A stretch of 64,000 nucleotides of DNA from Streptomyces sp. NBC_01750 (lineage in GTDB: Bacteria; Actinomycetota; Actinomycetes; Streptomycetales; Streptomycetaceae), in contig NZ_CP109137.1 in assembly GCF_035918095.1 (NCBI RefSeq), positions 5,148,001-5,212,000 of the forward strand. Direction: 5' to 3'. Positions 1-8,556 of this stretch are shown here, piece by piece. A program made the position numbers and the translations under genes. The stretch's first letter is position 1; each line of letters begins with the position of its first letter. A model generated the notes under the pieces. The model was not told where the DNA came from. It saw only the letters and a program-made list of their open reading frames with translations, and did not search any database.

Positions 1-1697
1 CGGTGAGCGTGCTGGAGCGGGCCTCGCTGTCCGCTGATGCGCAGATCAAGCTGCTCCAGGACACCCTCGCCGCGGAGCCCGCGGCCGAGGCGGCGGTGCT
101 GGCCACCTGCAACCGCATCGAGCTGTACGCGGACGTGGACAAGTTCCACGCCGGTGTCGCGGAGCTCTCGACGCTGCTCGCACAGCACAGCGGGGTGGGG
201 CTCGAGGAGCTCACTCCGTATCTCTATGTGCACTACGAGGACCGCGCCGTACACCACCTCTTCTCGGTGGCCTGCGGTCTGGACTCCATGGTCGTCGGCG
301 AGGGGCAGATCCTCGGGCAGATCAAGGACGCTCTCGCCCTCGGGCAGGAGCTGCACACCGCGGGCCGGCTGATCAACGACCTGTTCCAGCAGGCCCTCCG
401 CGTCGGCAAGCGCGCGCACAGCGAGACCGGGATCGACCGGGCCGGGCAGTCGCTCGTCACCTTCGGCCTCGAGCAGCTGGCCGCGGGCGCGTCCGTCGAG
501 GCATGGGCCGCGGACAAGCGGGCGCTGGTCATCGGCGCCGGCTCGATGTCCTCACTCGCCGCGACGACGCTGGCGCGCCTCGGTGTACGTGAACTCGTCA
601 TCGCGAACCGGACGCTGGAGCGCGCGGAGCGACTGGCCGCGGTGCTGACGGAGCCGGGCGGGGTGAGCGCGCACGCCGTGTCCATGGCCGACGTCGCCGA
701 CGAGCTGACACGTGCCGATGTGGCGGTGTCCTGCACCGGTGCGACGGGCCTGGTCCTGACGGCCGAGTCCGTCGCGGCGGCGCTCGCGGAGCACGTGGTA
801 CCGGTGGCGGGGGCGGGGAAGGACCTGCGCGCTCCGGACGGCAGTCTGGTGGCCCGCCTCGCCGCGGCCGCGGCGCGCGACGGCCGCCTGGCCGACAAGT
901 CTGCTGCGGGGGGCGCGGACGTGGCGGACCGCGCACCGTCCACCCGGTCCGGCGACCCGTCCGCCTTCGGCGGCGCTGCCGTCGGTGACACCGGGACGCC
1001 GGCCGGCCGCGACGCCGCGGTGAACCTCGCCGAGACCGCCGGGGCGTGCCCCGTCGGGCTCGGCGACGGGCTCGGACCCGACGCGCTCGCGCAGCACCAG
1101 GTATGGGTCGACAACGCGCCCCGGGACACCCGGGTCGCCGGAGCCCTGCACGAGCGGGGCGCCGCAGCCGCAGCCACCGCCCGCGTCCGGCTCGCCCTGC
1201 TCGACCTGGCCATGCCCCGTGACATCGACGGTGCCGTCCACCGGCTCGCCGGCGTACGGCTCGTCGACATCGAATCGCTCGCCGAAGCCTCCGCCGACGC
1301 CCCGATGGCCGCCGATGTGGACCAGGTGCGCGGCATCGTCTCCGACGAGGTGGCCGCCTTCGGCGCCGCCCAGCGCGCCGCGCACATCACTCCGACCGTC
1401 GTCGCCCTGCGCACCATGGCCGCCGATGTCGTCGCCGGCGAGGTCGCGCGGCTCGAGGGCCGCCTCCCCGACCTGGACGACAAGGAGCGCGCCGAGATCA
1501 CCCAGACCGTGCGCCGCGTCGTCGACAAGCTCCTGCACGCGCCCACCGTGCGGGTCAAGCAGCTGGCCAGCGAGCCCGGCGGCGCCGGGTACGCGGACGC
1601 GCTGCGGACACTCTTCGACCTCGACCCGGAGACGGTCGCCTCCGTCAGCCGGGCCGACCTGAATGACGCCGACGTCAAGAACCGAGGGCGAGTATGA
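1..1697 (+). CDS. hemA: Glutamyl-tRNA reductase HemA, 5' end cut by window
   Basis: Reduces glutamyl-tRNA(Glu) to glutamate-1-semialdehyde with NADPH, the first committed step of C5-pathway tetrapyrrole synthesis. The reading frame is open at the left edge; Streptomyces HemA normally begins about 15 residues earlier, so the GTG at 3 is an internal valine. Seen: catalytic Cys in 'ATCNRIELY' (codon 108-110), substrate-domain motif 'GEGQILGQIK', NADP-binding 'VIGAGSM' near 530-550, and a C-terminal dimerisation domain from about 1390. A Gly/Ala-rich insertion (about 860-1130) separates the NADP domain from 'LLDLAMPRDID'; this makes the protein longer than most bacterial HemA, as in other streptomycetes. 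Its stop overlaps the hemC ATG by 4 nt. Confidence 0.96.
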   Translation, partial: VSVLERASLSADAQIKLLQDTLAAEPAAEAAVLATCNRIELYADVDKFHAGVAELSTLLAQHSGVGLEELTPYLYVHYEDRAVHHLFSVACGLDSMVVGEGQILGQIKDALALGQELHTAGRLINDLFQQALRVGKRAHSETGIDRAGQSLVTFGLEQLAAGASVEAWAADKRALVIGAGSMSSLAATTLARLGVRELVIANRTLERAERLAAVLTEPGGVSAHAVSMADVADELTRADVAVSCTGATGLVLTAESVAAALAEHVVPVAGAGKDLRAPDGSLVARLAAAAARDGRLADKSAAGGADVADRAPSTRSGDPSAFGGAAVGDTGTPAGRDAAVNLAETAGACPVGLGDGLGPDALAQHQVWVDNAPRDTRVAGALHERGAAAAATARVRLALLDLAMPRDIDGAVHRLAGVRLVDIESLAEASADAPMAADVDQVRGIVSDEVAAFGAAQRAAHITPTVVALRTMAADVVAGEVARLEGRLPDLDDKERAEITQTVRRVVDKLLHAPTVRVKQLASEPGGAGYADALRTLFDLDPETVASVSRADLNDADVKNRGRV

Positions 1698-2653
1698 CCG
1701 AGAGGGCACTGAGGCTCGGGACCAGACGCAGCAAGCTGGCCATGGCCCAGTCCGGACAAGTGGCGCAGGTGGTGCGCCAGTTGACCGGCCGTGCCGTCGA
1801 GCTTGTCGAGATCACCACGTACGGGGACACCTCCCGTGAGCATCTCGCGCAGATCGGCGGTACGGGGGTCTTCGTCACCGCACTGCGGGACGCCCTGCTG
1901 CGGGGTGACGTCGACTTCGCCGTTCACTCGCTGAAGGACCTGCCCACCGCGCAGCCCGACGACCTGGCGCTGGCGGCCGTGCCGCCGCGCGAGGACCCGC
2001 GGGACGTGCTGGTGGCGCGCGATGGACTGACCTTCGACCGGCTGCCGGACGGAGCCAGGATCGGCACCGGTTCGCCGCGCAGGATGGCGCAGCTCAACGC
2101 GTACGCGCGCAGCCATGGCATGGCGATCGAGACCGTGCCGATCCGCGGGAATGTCGATACGCGGATCGGATACGTACGCAGCGGGGAGCTGGACGCCGTG
2201 GTTCTTGCCGCGGCCGGGCTCAACCGCATCGGCAGGATCGACGAGGTCACCGACTTCCTGGCGGTCGACTTCGTCCTGCCCGCCCCCGGCCAGGGGGCAC
2301 TGGCGATCGAGTGTGCCGCGGTCAACGCGGACCTCATCGCCGCGCTCGCCGAGCTCGACGACCCGCACACCCGGGCCGCCGTGACCGCCGAGCGTTCCCT
2401 GCTCGCCGCCCTGGAGGCCGGCTGCACCGCACCTGTGGGTGCGCTGGCCGACCTGCTGGCCGACGGGCAGGTTGTCACCGAGATGCGCCTGCGCGGCGTC
2501 GTCGGCACAACCGACGGCTCGACGCTGGTGCAGCTGTCCACCACCGGTCCCGTACCCACGTCGCACGGCGACGCCATCGCGCTCGGTCGCGAACTGGCGT
2601 CCGAGATGCTCGCCAAGGGTGCGGCCGGTCTTATGGGGGAGCGAGCACGTTGA
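1694..2653 (+). CDS. hemC: Porphobilinogen deaminase (hydroxymethylbilane synthase)
   Basis: Polymerises four porphobilinogens into hydroxymethylbilane in the cytosol. Seen: N-terminal 'LRLGTRRSKLAMAQS', 'HSLKDLPT', 'GSPRRMAQL', 'IRGNVDTRI', and 'LEAGCTAPVGA', whose Cys carries the dipyrromethane cofactor. Its 319 residues are normal for the family. It begins inside the hemA stop (ATGA) and ends inside the hemD start (TTGA), so the three genes are translationally coupled. Confidence 0.97.
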   Translation: MTERALRLGTRRSKLAMAQSGQVAQVVRQLTGRAVELVEITTYGDTSREHLAQIGGTGVFVTALRDALLRGDVDFAVHSLKDLPTAQPDDLALAAVPPREDPRDVLVARDGLTFDRLPDGARIGTGSPRRMAQLNAYARSHGMAIETVPIRGNVDTRIGYVRSGELDAVVLAAAGLNRIGRIDEVTDFLAVDFVLPAPGQGALAIECAAVNADLIAALAELDDPHTRAAVTAERSLLAALEAGCTAPVGALADLLADGQVVTEMRLRGVVGTTDGSTLVQLSTTGPVPTSHGDAIALGRELASEMLAKGAAGLMGERAR

Positions 2654-4308
2654 GCCCCACCAACTTTCCGGCCCTTCCTGCACACGGACACGGGCACGTC
2701 ACCTTCCTCGGCGCCGGACCCGGCGACCCCGGACTGCTGACACTGCGCGCCGTCGAGGCGCTCGCGAGTGCTGAGGTACTGATCGCCGAGCCCGATGTGC
2801 TCGACGTGGTACGCAGCCATGCGCGAGCGAGCGTAAGCACGCCTGAACTGACGGTTGTTGACGACGCGTCAACAGCCGCCGGGATCCCCGTCCTCAGGGA
2901 TGCGGCCAATCTTGTCATGGAGGCCGCGAGGGTCGGCAAGCGGGTCGTCCGCGCAGTCTCCGGCGACCCCGGCCTCGACGGAAACGCAGGTCAGGAGATG
3001 CTCGCGTGCGCCGCGGAGGGGATTCCCTTCGAGGTCGTGCCGGGTGTCGCCACGGCGGTGGGCGTGCCCGCGTACGCCGGTGTGCCGTTGCGCGACCCGC
3101 AGGGCGCCGACGTCCGTTTCGTGGACGCCCGTAGCGCGAGTGACCGGTGCTGGACCGAGGTCGGCGCGAGCGACGGCACGGTCGTCGTCTCCGCGACGCT
3201 GGAGACGGTCGCCGCGGCGGCGGGCGAGCTGGTGGCCGCGGGCCGCAAGCCGGACACGCCGCTGACCGTGACCGTCGCCGGTACGACGACGCGGCAGCGG
3301 ACGTGGTCCGCGACGCTGGGAACGATCGCGCAGGTCCTGAAGCAGGCGAAGGTACTGCCCTCGCCCGAGGGGCACCGGCCTGTCATAGCCGTGGTGGGTG
3401 AGCGCAGCGCCGCCGCCCAGCGGGACCAGCTCTCGTGGTTCGAGTCCAAGCCGCTCTTCGGCTGGAAGGTGCTCGTGCCGCGGACCAAGGAGCAGGCGGC
3501 TTCGCTCTCCGACCAACTGCGCAGCTACGGGGCCGTGCCGCACGAGGTGCCGACGATCGCCGTCGAGCCGCCGCGGACGCCCCAGCAGATGGAGCGCGCG
3601 GTCAAGGGCCTGGTGACGGGCCGCTACGAGTGGATCGCTTTCACGAGCGTGAATGCCGTGAAGGCGGTGCGGGAGAAGTTCGAGGAGTACGGGCTCGACG
3701 CGCGTGCTTTCGCGGGTATCAAGGTCGCGGCGGTGGGCGAGCAGACCGCTGCCGCGCTGGTCGATTTCGGCGTCAAGCCTGATCTTGTGCCGAGCGGGGA
3801 GCAGTCGGCCGCCGGTCTGCTCGAGGACTGGCCGCCGTACGACCCGGTCTTCGACCCGATCGACCGGGTCTTCCTGCCGCGTGCGGACATCGCCACCGAG
3901 ACGCTGGTGGCGGGCCTCATCGAGCTGGGCTGGGAGGTCGACGACGTGACCGCGTACCGGACGGTGCGGGCGTCGCCGCCGCCGGCGGACACGCGTGAGG
4001 CCATCAAGGGCGGCGGGTTCGACGCGGTGCTGTTCACGTCGTCGAGCACCGTGCGGAATCTGGTGGGTATAGCCGGCAAGCCGCACAACGTGACCGTGAT
4101 CGCCTGCATCGGCCCGGCGACCGCCAAGACGGCGGAGGAGCACGGGCTGCGGGTGGACGTGCTGTCGCCGGAACCGTCGGTGCACAAGCTGGCGGAGGCG
4201 CTGGCGGACTTCGGCGGGCAGCGCCGGGCGGCGGCGGTGGAGGCGGGCGAGCATGTGACGCGTCCGAGCGAGCGGCGTCCCGGCGGACGGCGGCGGCGGA
4301 CGACGTAG
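2650..4308 (+). CDS. hemD: Fused uroporphyrinogen-III C-methyltransferase / uroporphyrinogen-III synthase
   Basis: Bifunctional enzyme of 552 residues. The N-terminal half is a SUMT (CobA)-type methyltransferase with 'VTFLGAGPGDPGLLTL' and 'EVVPGVATAVGVPAYAGVPL', which directs uroporphyrinogen III to siroheme and B12. The C-terminal half, from about residue 265, is a HemD synthase ('VLVPRTKEQAASLSDQL', 'FTSVNAVKAV', 'FTSSSTVRNL') that closes hydroxymethylbilane. I chose the TTG at 2650 because it overlaps the hemC stop (TTGA), has GGGGGAG about 9 nt upstream, and is followed directly by the expected N terminus; the open frame itself runs further upstream. The fusion is usual in actinobacteria. 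The C-terminal tail is Arg-rich. Confidence 0.93.
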   Translation: MSPTNFPALPAHGHGHVTFLGAGPGDPGLLTLRAVEALASAEVLIAEPDVLDVVRSHARASVSTPELTVVDDASTAAGIPVLRDAANLVMEAARVGKRVVRAVSGDPGLDGNAGQEMLACAAEGIPFEVVPGVATAVGVPAYAGVPLRDPQGADVRFVDARSASDRCWTEVGASDGTVVVSATLETVAAAAGELVAAGRKPDTPLTVTVAGTTTRQRTWSATLGTIAQVLKQAKVLPSPEGHRPVIAVVGERSAAAQRDQLSWFESKPLFGWKVLVPRTKEQAASLSDQLRSYGAVPHEVPTIAVEPPRTPQQMERAVKGLVTGRYEWIAFTSVNAVKAVREKFEEYGLDARAFAGIKVAAVGEQTAAALVDFGVKPDLVPSGEQSAAGLLEDWPPYDPVFDPIDRVFLPRADIATETLVAGLIELGWEVDDVTAYRTVRASPPPADTREAIKGGGFDAVLFTSSSTVRNLVGIAGKPHNVTVIACIGPATAKTAEEHGLRVDVLSPEPSVHKLAEALADFGGQRRAAAVEAGEHVTRPSERRPGGRRRRTT

Positions 4309-4415
4309 TTCGGTGCGGGGGCGGGGTGCGGGTCGCCTTCGGGGCGTTTCCCCACCCCGCCCCTTCCTGTAACCGGGGGCAAGCCCCCAGACCCCGGTAC
4401 GGCCTTCGGCCGTGT

Positions 4416-4522
4416 CCTCAATCGCCGGACGGGCTGGGTTTCCCGGACATCCCAGCGCCTTCGGCGTTTGAGGAGCGGGGCTTGGGGCGGAGCCCCAACA
4501 GGGGCCCCGCCGGCGATTGAGG
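4416..4522. repeat. Streptomyces-type extragenic inverted-repeat element between hemD and hemB
   Basis: The 306-nt hemD-hemB gap holds no convincing gene. It contains GC-rich interlocking palindromes: the 13-nt CCTCAATCGCCGG at 4416-4428 has its exact reverse complement at 4510-4522, with smaller inner arms such as 'ccttcggc', and 'ggggcaagcccc' just upstream. Such 'caatcgccgg' units recur between genes in Streptomyces genomes. It could act as an mRNA-stabilising or terminating structure; that role is inference. Confidence 0.65.
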
Positions 4523-4614
4523 CGCGGGGGCCGAGGCAGAGCCCCGGCATGGCCCGCCCGGCCCCGACACCCTGTCGGCACCTGCGCACCCCCGCCCGGC
4601 GTAGCGTTGCTCCC

Positions 4615-5604
4615 ATGACTGCGTACGGATCCTTTCCCGGCGCGCGGCCGCGGCGGCTGCGCACGACACCCGCAATGCGACGGATGGTCGCGGAGACCCG
4701 GCTCAACCCCGCCGATCTGATCCTGCCCGCCTTCGTGCGGGAAGGGATCAGCGAGCCGGTGCCGATTTCCGCGATGCCCGGCGTCCTGCAGCACACCCGC
4801 GACACCTTGCGGAAGGCGGCCGTCGAGGCGCTCGAGGCCGGGGTTGCCGGGATCATGCTGTTCGGGGTGCCGGAGGACGCGAAGAAGGACGCCGCCGGGA
4901 CCGCGGGGACGGATCCGGACGGGATTCTGCAGGTCGCGATCCGGGATGTGAAGGCCGAGGTCGGTGACGAGCTCGTCATCATGTCCGATCTCTGTCTGGA
5001 CGAGTACACCGATCACGGGCACTGCGGGGTGCTGGACGCCGAGGGGCGCGTCGACAATGACGCGACCCTCGAGCGGTACGCCGAGATGGCGCAGGTCCAG
5101 GCGGACGCGGGCGTCCATGTCGTCGGGCCCAGCGGGATGATGGACGGCCAGGTCGGCGTCATCCGCGACGCGCTGGACCAGACGGGGCACGAGGACGTGT
5201 CGGTCCTCGCGTACACCGTCAAGTACTCCTCCGCCTTCTACGGTCCGTTCCGGGAGGCCATCGGGTCCTCGCTGCGCGGTGACCGCAAGACGTATCAGCA
5301 GGACCCCGCCAACCTTCGGGAGTCCCTGCGGGAGTTGGCACTGGACCTGGCCGAAGGCGCCGACATGGTGATGGTCAAGCCCGCGGGTCCGTATCTCGAT
5401 GTGCTGGCGAAGGTCGCGGACGCCGTGGACGTGCCGGTCGCCGCGTACCAGATCAGCGGTGAGTACGCGATGATCGAGGCCGCCGCCGAGAAGGGCTGGA
5501 TCGACCGGGACAGGGCGATTCTGGAGGCCTTGACCGGGATCAGGCGGGCCGGTGCGCAGATGATCCTGACCTACTGGGCGACGGAGGTCGCGCGCACGCT
5601 CTGA
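4615..5604 (+). CDS. hemB: 5-aminolevulinic acid dehydratase (porphobilinogen synthase)
   Basis: Condenses two 5-aminolevulinate molecules to porphobilinogen. I chose the ATG at 4615 (329 residues, '[16 protein letters not shown]') because the upstream part of the open frame lies in the repeat element. Seen: '[10 protein letters not shown]', the metal-site segment '[14 protein letters not shown]', and the two Schiff-base lysines in '[14 protein letters not shown]' and '[12 protein letters not shown]'. The metal segment keeps two of the three zinc cysteines; the middle one is Asp. It is probably partly independent of hemACD because of the long gap. Confidence 0.96.
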   Translation: MTAYGSFPGARPRRLRTTPAMRRMVAETRLNPADLILPAFVREGISEPVPISAMPGVLQHTRDTLRKAAVEALEAGVAGIMLFGVPEDAKKDAAGTAGTDPDGILQVAIRDVKAEVGDELVIMSDLCLDEYTDHGHCGVLDAEGRVDNDATLERYAEMAQVQADAGVHVVGPSGMMDGQVGVIRDALDQTGHEDVSVLAYTVKYSSAFYGPFREAIGSSLRGDRKTYQQDPANLRESLRELALDLAEGADMVMVKPAGPYLDVLAKVADAVDVPVAAYQISGEYAMIEAAAEKGWIDRDRAILEALTGIRRAGAQMILTYWATEVARTL

Positions 5605-5620
5605 GCCGGAAACTGGTGCG

Positions 5621-5657
5621 GCTGCGGGCCGGGGGACTGTTCTCCCCGGCCCGCAGC
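5621..5657. terminator. Bidirectional terminator between hemB and the chitinase gene
   Basis: A perfect 14-bp stem (GCTGCGGGCCGGGG at 5621-5634 with its complement at 5644-5657) and a 9-nt loop sit between two convergent genes. TTTT follows at 5661 for the + strand, so it can serve hemB and, read in reverse, the chitinase gene. Confidence 0.8.
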
Positions 5658-5674
5658 CCGTTTTCGGGGGGTTG

Positions 5675-6571
5675 TCAGCAGTACAGGTTGCCGCCGGGGG
5701 CGACGCCGAGGATCTGGGTGAACGACTGGTAGCTGTTGACGCGGCTCTGGACCTGCGCCGGGTTCTTGCCGTCGCACTCCAGCGAGCCGTTGATGGAGCG
5801 GATGGTCTGGCCGAAGCCCGCCTGGTTGACCATGGCGTTGTGGGGCGTCATCGTGCCCGGGCCGTTCTGGGTGTTCCAGTACCAGAGGCCCGTCTTCCAG
5901 GCCACCGCGGCGTCGTTCTGCACAAGCCAGGGGTTGCCCAGCAGGTCGATGCCGAGCGCGTCGCCCGCGGCCTTGTAGTTGAAGTTCCAGCTGAGCTGGA
6001 TCGGGCCGCGGCCGTAGTACGCCGCCTGGCCGGCCGGGCAGCCGTAGGGCTGGCTCCAGTCGCAGTAGTGCGGGTAGTTGGCCTGGTTCTGCTCCACGAC
6101 GTGGACCAGACCGCCGGTCTCGTGGCTGACGTTCGCGAGGAAGGCCGCGGCCTCCTGCTTCTTGACGGTGTCGCTGCCGGTGTTCGCGAAGCCCGGGTAC
6201 GCGCTCAGCGCGGCCTTCAGCCCGTTGTAGGTGTAGAACGAATTCCGGCTCGGGAACATCTGGTTGAACTGCGCCTCGCTCACGACGAAGCCGGAGGGGG
6301 ACGGGTCCCCGCCGCCGCTGCACGTGTACGGGTCCCAGAACCAGGTGCTGATGGTGGGGTCGTAGCCCGGATTGTCGTGCTCGGCTATGTAGTACTTGCC
6401 GTCCGTGTATTTGACAACGTTGCCAGTGACGTACGAAGTACCGGCGGACCAGTTCGGCGCGGACGTGCACGCATCCGCGGAGGCGGCGGACGCGGCGGGC
6501 ATGAAGGCTGCCGCCACTCCGCTCCCGACGAGGATCGCGACAAGCAACGCCATGATGCGGTGTCTCAGCAC
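5675..6571 (-). CDS. Secreted family GH19 chitinase with chitin-binding module
   Basis: Endochitinase, 298 residues, secreted. A signal peptide (about residues 1-31, ending 'AASA') is followed by a CBM5/12-type chitin-binding module ('WSAGTSYVTGNVV', 'STWFWDPY'), a short Gly/Ser/Pro linker, and a GH19 catalytic domain with 'FLANVSHETGGL' (catalytic Glu region) and 'YYGRGPIQLSW'. I chose the GTG start at 6571 because AAAGGAG lies 7 nt upstream; an in-frame ATG at 6553 is a weaker alternative. A DasR-like operator lies about 110 nt upstream, which fits control by N-acetylglucosamine. Transcription converges with hemB. Confidence 0.94.
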   Translation of the reverse strand: MLRHRIMALLVAILVGSGVAAAFMPAASAASADACTSAPNWSAGTSYVTGNVVKYTDGKYYIAEHDNPGYDPTISTWFWDPYTCSGGGDPSPSGFVVSEAQFNQMFPSRNSFYTYNGLKAALSAYPGFANTGSDTVKKQEAAAFLANVSHETGGLVHVVEQNQANYPHYCDWSQPYGCPAGQAAYYGRGPIQLSWNFNYKAAGDALGIDLLGNPWLVQNDAAVAWKTGLWYWNTQNGPGTMTPHNAMVNQAGFGQTIRSINGSLECDGKNPAQVQSRVNSYQSFTQILGVAPGGNLYC

Positions 6572-6600
6572 TCGTGACTCCTTTGCGCGGCAACGGCCTT

Positions 6601-6627
6601 GTCCGGAACGACAGTTGTCGTCCGGAC
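6601..6627 (-). promoter_or_regulatory. Inverted repeat in the chitinase leader
   Basis: The 27-nt GTCCGG-A-ACGACA-GT-TGTCGT-CCGGAC is a near-perfect palindrome with one unpaired A, 30-56 nt upstream of the chitinase start. It could be a second operator or an mRNA hairpin. The sequence shows symmetry only; the role is unknown. Confidence 0.5.
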
Positions 6628-6680
6628 AGGCCGCGGTGGGGGGCTGTGCCGCACACTCAAGCGTGTTGTCGTGATCGAGT

Positions 6681-6696
6681 CAAGGTATAGACCAAT
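6681..6696 (-). promoter_or_regulatory. DasR/chi-type operator upstream of chitinase
   Basis: Read on the - strand the site is ATTGGTCTATACCTTG. It contains TGGTCTATACCT, an 11 of 12 match to TGGTCTAGACCT found in Streptomyces chitinase promoters and in the core of the DasR responsive element. The position, 110 nt before the start codon, suits a promoter-proximal operator. DasR binding here is inferred. Confidence 0.6.
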
Positions 6697-6724
6697 GCGG
6701 TGGAAGTTCAGCCGAAAATGTCCG

Positions 6725-7477
6725 TCAGTCCCACCAGAAGGTCCAGTGCTGTCGGCCGAGCAGAGCCAACTCCGCGTACTCGCGGATCGTGTCGTACCCC
6801 TGCCATACGTTGTCCGGGCAGAACGCGTGGTGCTCGGCGGCGACGGCCAGGGCCTCCGCCATCGTGCGGGGCGGGGCCGCGACGGAGACGTCCAGGCGGT
6901 CGAAGTGGAGCGCTACGACCCGTATGCCGAAGCGCTCCTCCCATGAGCGCAGCACGGCGGACAGCGGGCCGGTGTCCGCGTGATTGCAGGCGCCGGTCCA
7001 GCCCAGCGCCGCGGGGATGTCCGCGCTGCGGCGTACGGGGATCAGCCCGGCCCGGACGTCCCCCAGCTGTCCGGCCTCCAGCAGCCCGGCGGCGACACCG
7101 GCGGCCGTGACGTCCGGGTCGGCCTCCGGCTCGCCCGCCGGGGCGAGGCCGGGCCATTCGGTTGTGAAGGGCGCGATGGTGTCCGCGTCGTCCTCGTCGC
7201 CGTCCTCCGCCTGGACGTGGTCCCACAGGGCCGGCAGAACCTCTTCGGCGTCGTGGTCGTCCGGATCCGACTCCTGGGCGAGCCCGAGATCCCGGTCCCA
7301 GGTGTGGTCCTTGCCGTTCACAAGCAGCACAGGATGCATGCCGGACGCCTCCCGGGCGGGCAGGAGTCGCGCCCAAGTGTTGGGCTGCGCGGGCTCGTTC
7401 GCGTACCAGAGGGACGGCTGGACGCGCATGGCACCGGGCGGCAGATCGAGGCCGAGTGCGTTCGGGTTGATCACCAT
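6725..7477 (-). CDS. DUF4253 domain protein
   Basis: Protein of about 250 residues of unknown function; the C-terminal half carries the DUF4253 pattern ('IPAALGWTGACNH', 'WEERFGIRVVALHFD', 'EHHAFCPDNVWQG', 'LLGRQHWTFWWD'). The middle is rich in Asp/Glu. I took the ATG at 7477; the frame stays open to a TTG at 7507, and neither has a clear ribosome-binding site, so the start is uncertain. No membrane segments or catalytic motifs are recognisable. It stands alone upstream of the chitinase promoter. Confidence 0.8.
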   Translation of the reverse strand: MVINPNALGLDLPPGAMRVQPSLWYANEPAQPNTWARLLPAREASGMHPVLLVNGKDHTWDRDLGLAQESDPDDHDAEEVLPALWDHVQAEDGDEDDADTIAPFTTEWPGLAPAGEPEADPDVTAAGVAAGLLEAGQLGDVRAGLIPVRRSADIPAALGWTGACNHADTGPLSAVLRSWEERFGIRVVALHFDRLDVSVAAPPRTMAEALAVAAEHHAFCPDNVWQGYDTIREYAELALLGRQHWTFWWD

Positions 7478-7652
7478 GCAGGCGACTTTAGGGGCCGCCA
7501 CTGACAATCGGCTCAGAGCATGGTCGCGCTGAAGGCGGCCCCAGGTGGCTGGGGGTGAGGGTGAGCGTGCGGCCGTCGGCGTTCTTGGACTCCCCCGGGG
7601 CAGCGGTGGGTCGGGGGAGCCGTGATCCGAGCCGCCGTCAGGGAGTTCGCCG

Positions 7653-7904
7653 TCACTTCCTGAGCAGGTCGGCGATGCGGGACAGGCCGTCGGCTGCGTA
7701 GCCCTCTGTCATCGCGCGGTCCAGGATCGCCTGGAAGGGCTCGAAATGGTCAGTTCTGACGCCCTGGTCGCGAAAGGCGGTGAGGAAGTTCGGGATCGCC
7801 GCGTGGTTCACGGCGAGGCTGGAGACGTCCGTGAGGTGCTGCCCCGAGTCGATCGCCTTCGCCCACTCGGGCGCGCTGCCGAGCATCGCGCCGATCCCGG
7901 TCAT
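7653..7904 (-). pseudogene. C-terminal remnant of an imine reductase / 6PGDH-like oxidoreductase
   Basis: An 83-codon frame resembling the helical C-terminal domain of NAD(P)-dependent oxidoreductases of the imine reductase family ('SSLAVNHAAIPNFLTAF', 'ILDRAMTEGYAADGLSRI'). There is no Rossmann-fold N terminus: the upstream 260 nt (to 8169) hold no GxGxxG frame on this strand. The likely reading is a decayed fragment rather than a small intact gene. The family match is from pattern memory and moderately sure. Confidence 0.45.
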
Positions 7905-8169
7905 TCCGAGGCCGAGAACGGATACGGCGGGCTTGGGCGTGGCCGTGCAGGGCTCCTCGGGAGTGACGTAAGGGATCTCCTTCGATCCTCGTGCCGCACT
8001 GGAATGCCCACAAGTACCGACTATTTGGTCAGGTACTTACCGCGGGGTGCGCACGAGGCGGACGGGCCCGGCCACACGCCCACCCGGGTCGGGCGGGCCG
8101 GAGTCGACGACTAGTGGTGATCTCGCCTCCGGCGGCGCACTCTGGAAGAGGTACCGGAGGTGATCCGCC

Positions 8170-8439
8170 ATGCAGACACTCGTCGGATGGCATGTAGAGA
8201 TGGAATTCACTGAGGAAGGCGACCGGACCAGGGCGGCCGCCATGGTGAGACTGGGCGACGGCACGGAAATACGCGGCCACGGTAATGCCCAGCGCCACCC
8301 GTCCGATTCGGAACAGCTGCGGGTCGGCGAGGAGATCGCGGGCGCACGAGCGCTCATGGACATGGCCTCGCAGCTGCTGCAGAAGGCCCACACGGAGATC
8401 GACGAGGCCTCGGGCAGAAAGTCGCACGCACTGATGTGA
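8170..8439 (+). CDS. DUF1876 domain protein
   Basis: An 89-residue cytosolic protein of the DUF1876 family (small actinobacterial proteins, Rv2632c-like, function unknown). Seen: 'GWHVEMEFTEEGDRTRAAA', 'GHGNAQRHPSD' and 'EEIAGARALMDMASQLL'. A near-perfect ribosome-binding site, GGAGGTGAT, lies 7 nt before the ATG. It appears monocistronic. Confidence 0.88.
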   Translation: MQTLVGWHVEMEFTEEGDRTRAAAMVRLGDGTEIRGHGNAQRHPSDSEQLRVGEEIAGARALMDMASQLLQKAHTEIDEASGRKSHALM

Positions 8440-8556
8440 CGGGATGCGGTATGGCCCCCGCCGGGTTCCCGGCGGGGGGCGGAGCCGTGCGCTCCGCGCG
8501 TTCCGTGCGCTCCACGTGTCCCGTGGACTCCATGCGCCCCATGCGCCCTGCGCGCC

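Noticed and set aside
3..5. GTG near the left edge as the hemA start
   Set aside because: The known N terminus lies upstream and the frame is open to base 1, so this codon is an internal Val.
233..2683. Very long open frame on the - strand opposite hemA and hemC
   Set aside because: Mirror of high-GC codon use; the + strand genes have full family motifs, and the reverse frame has none.
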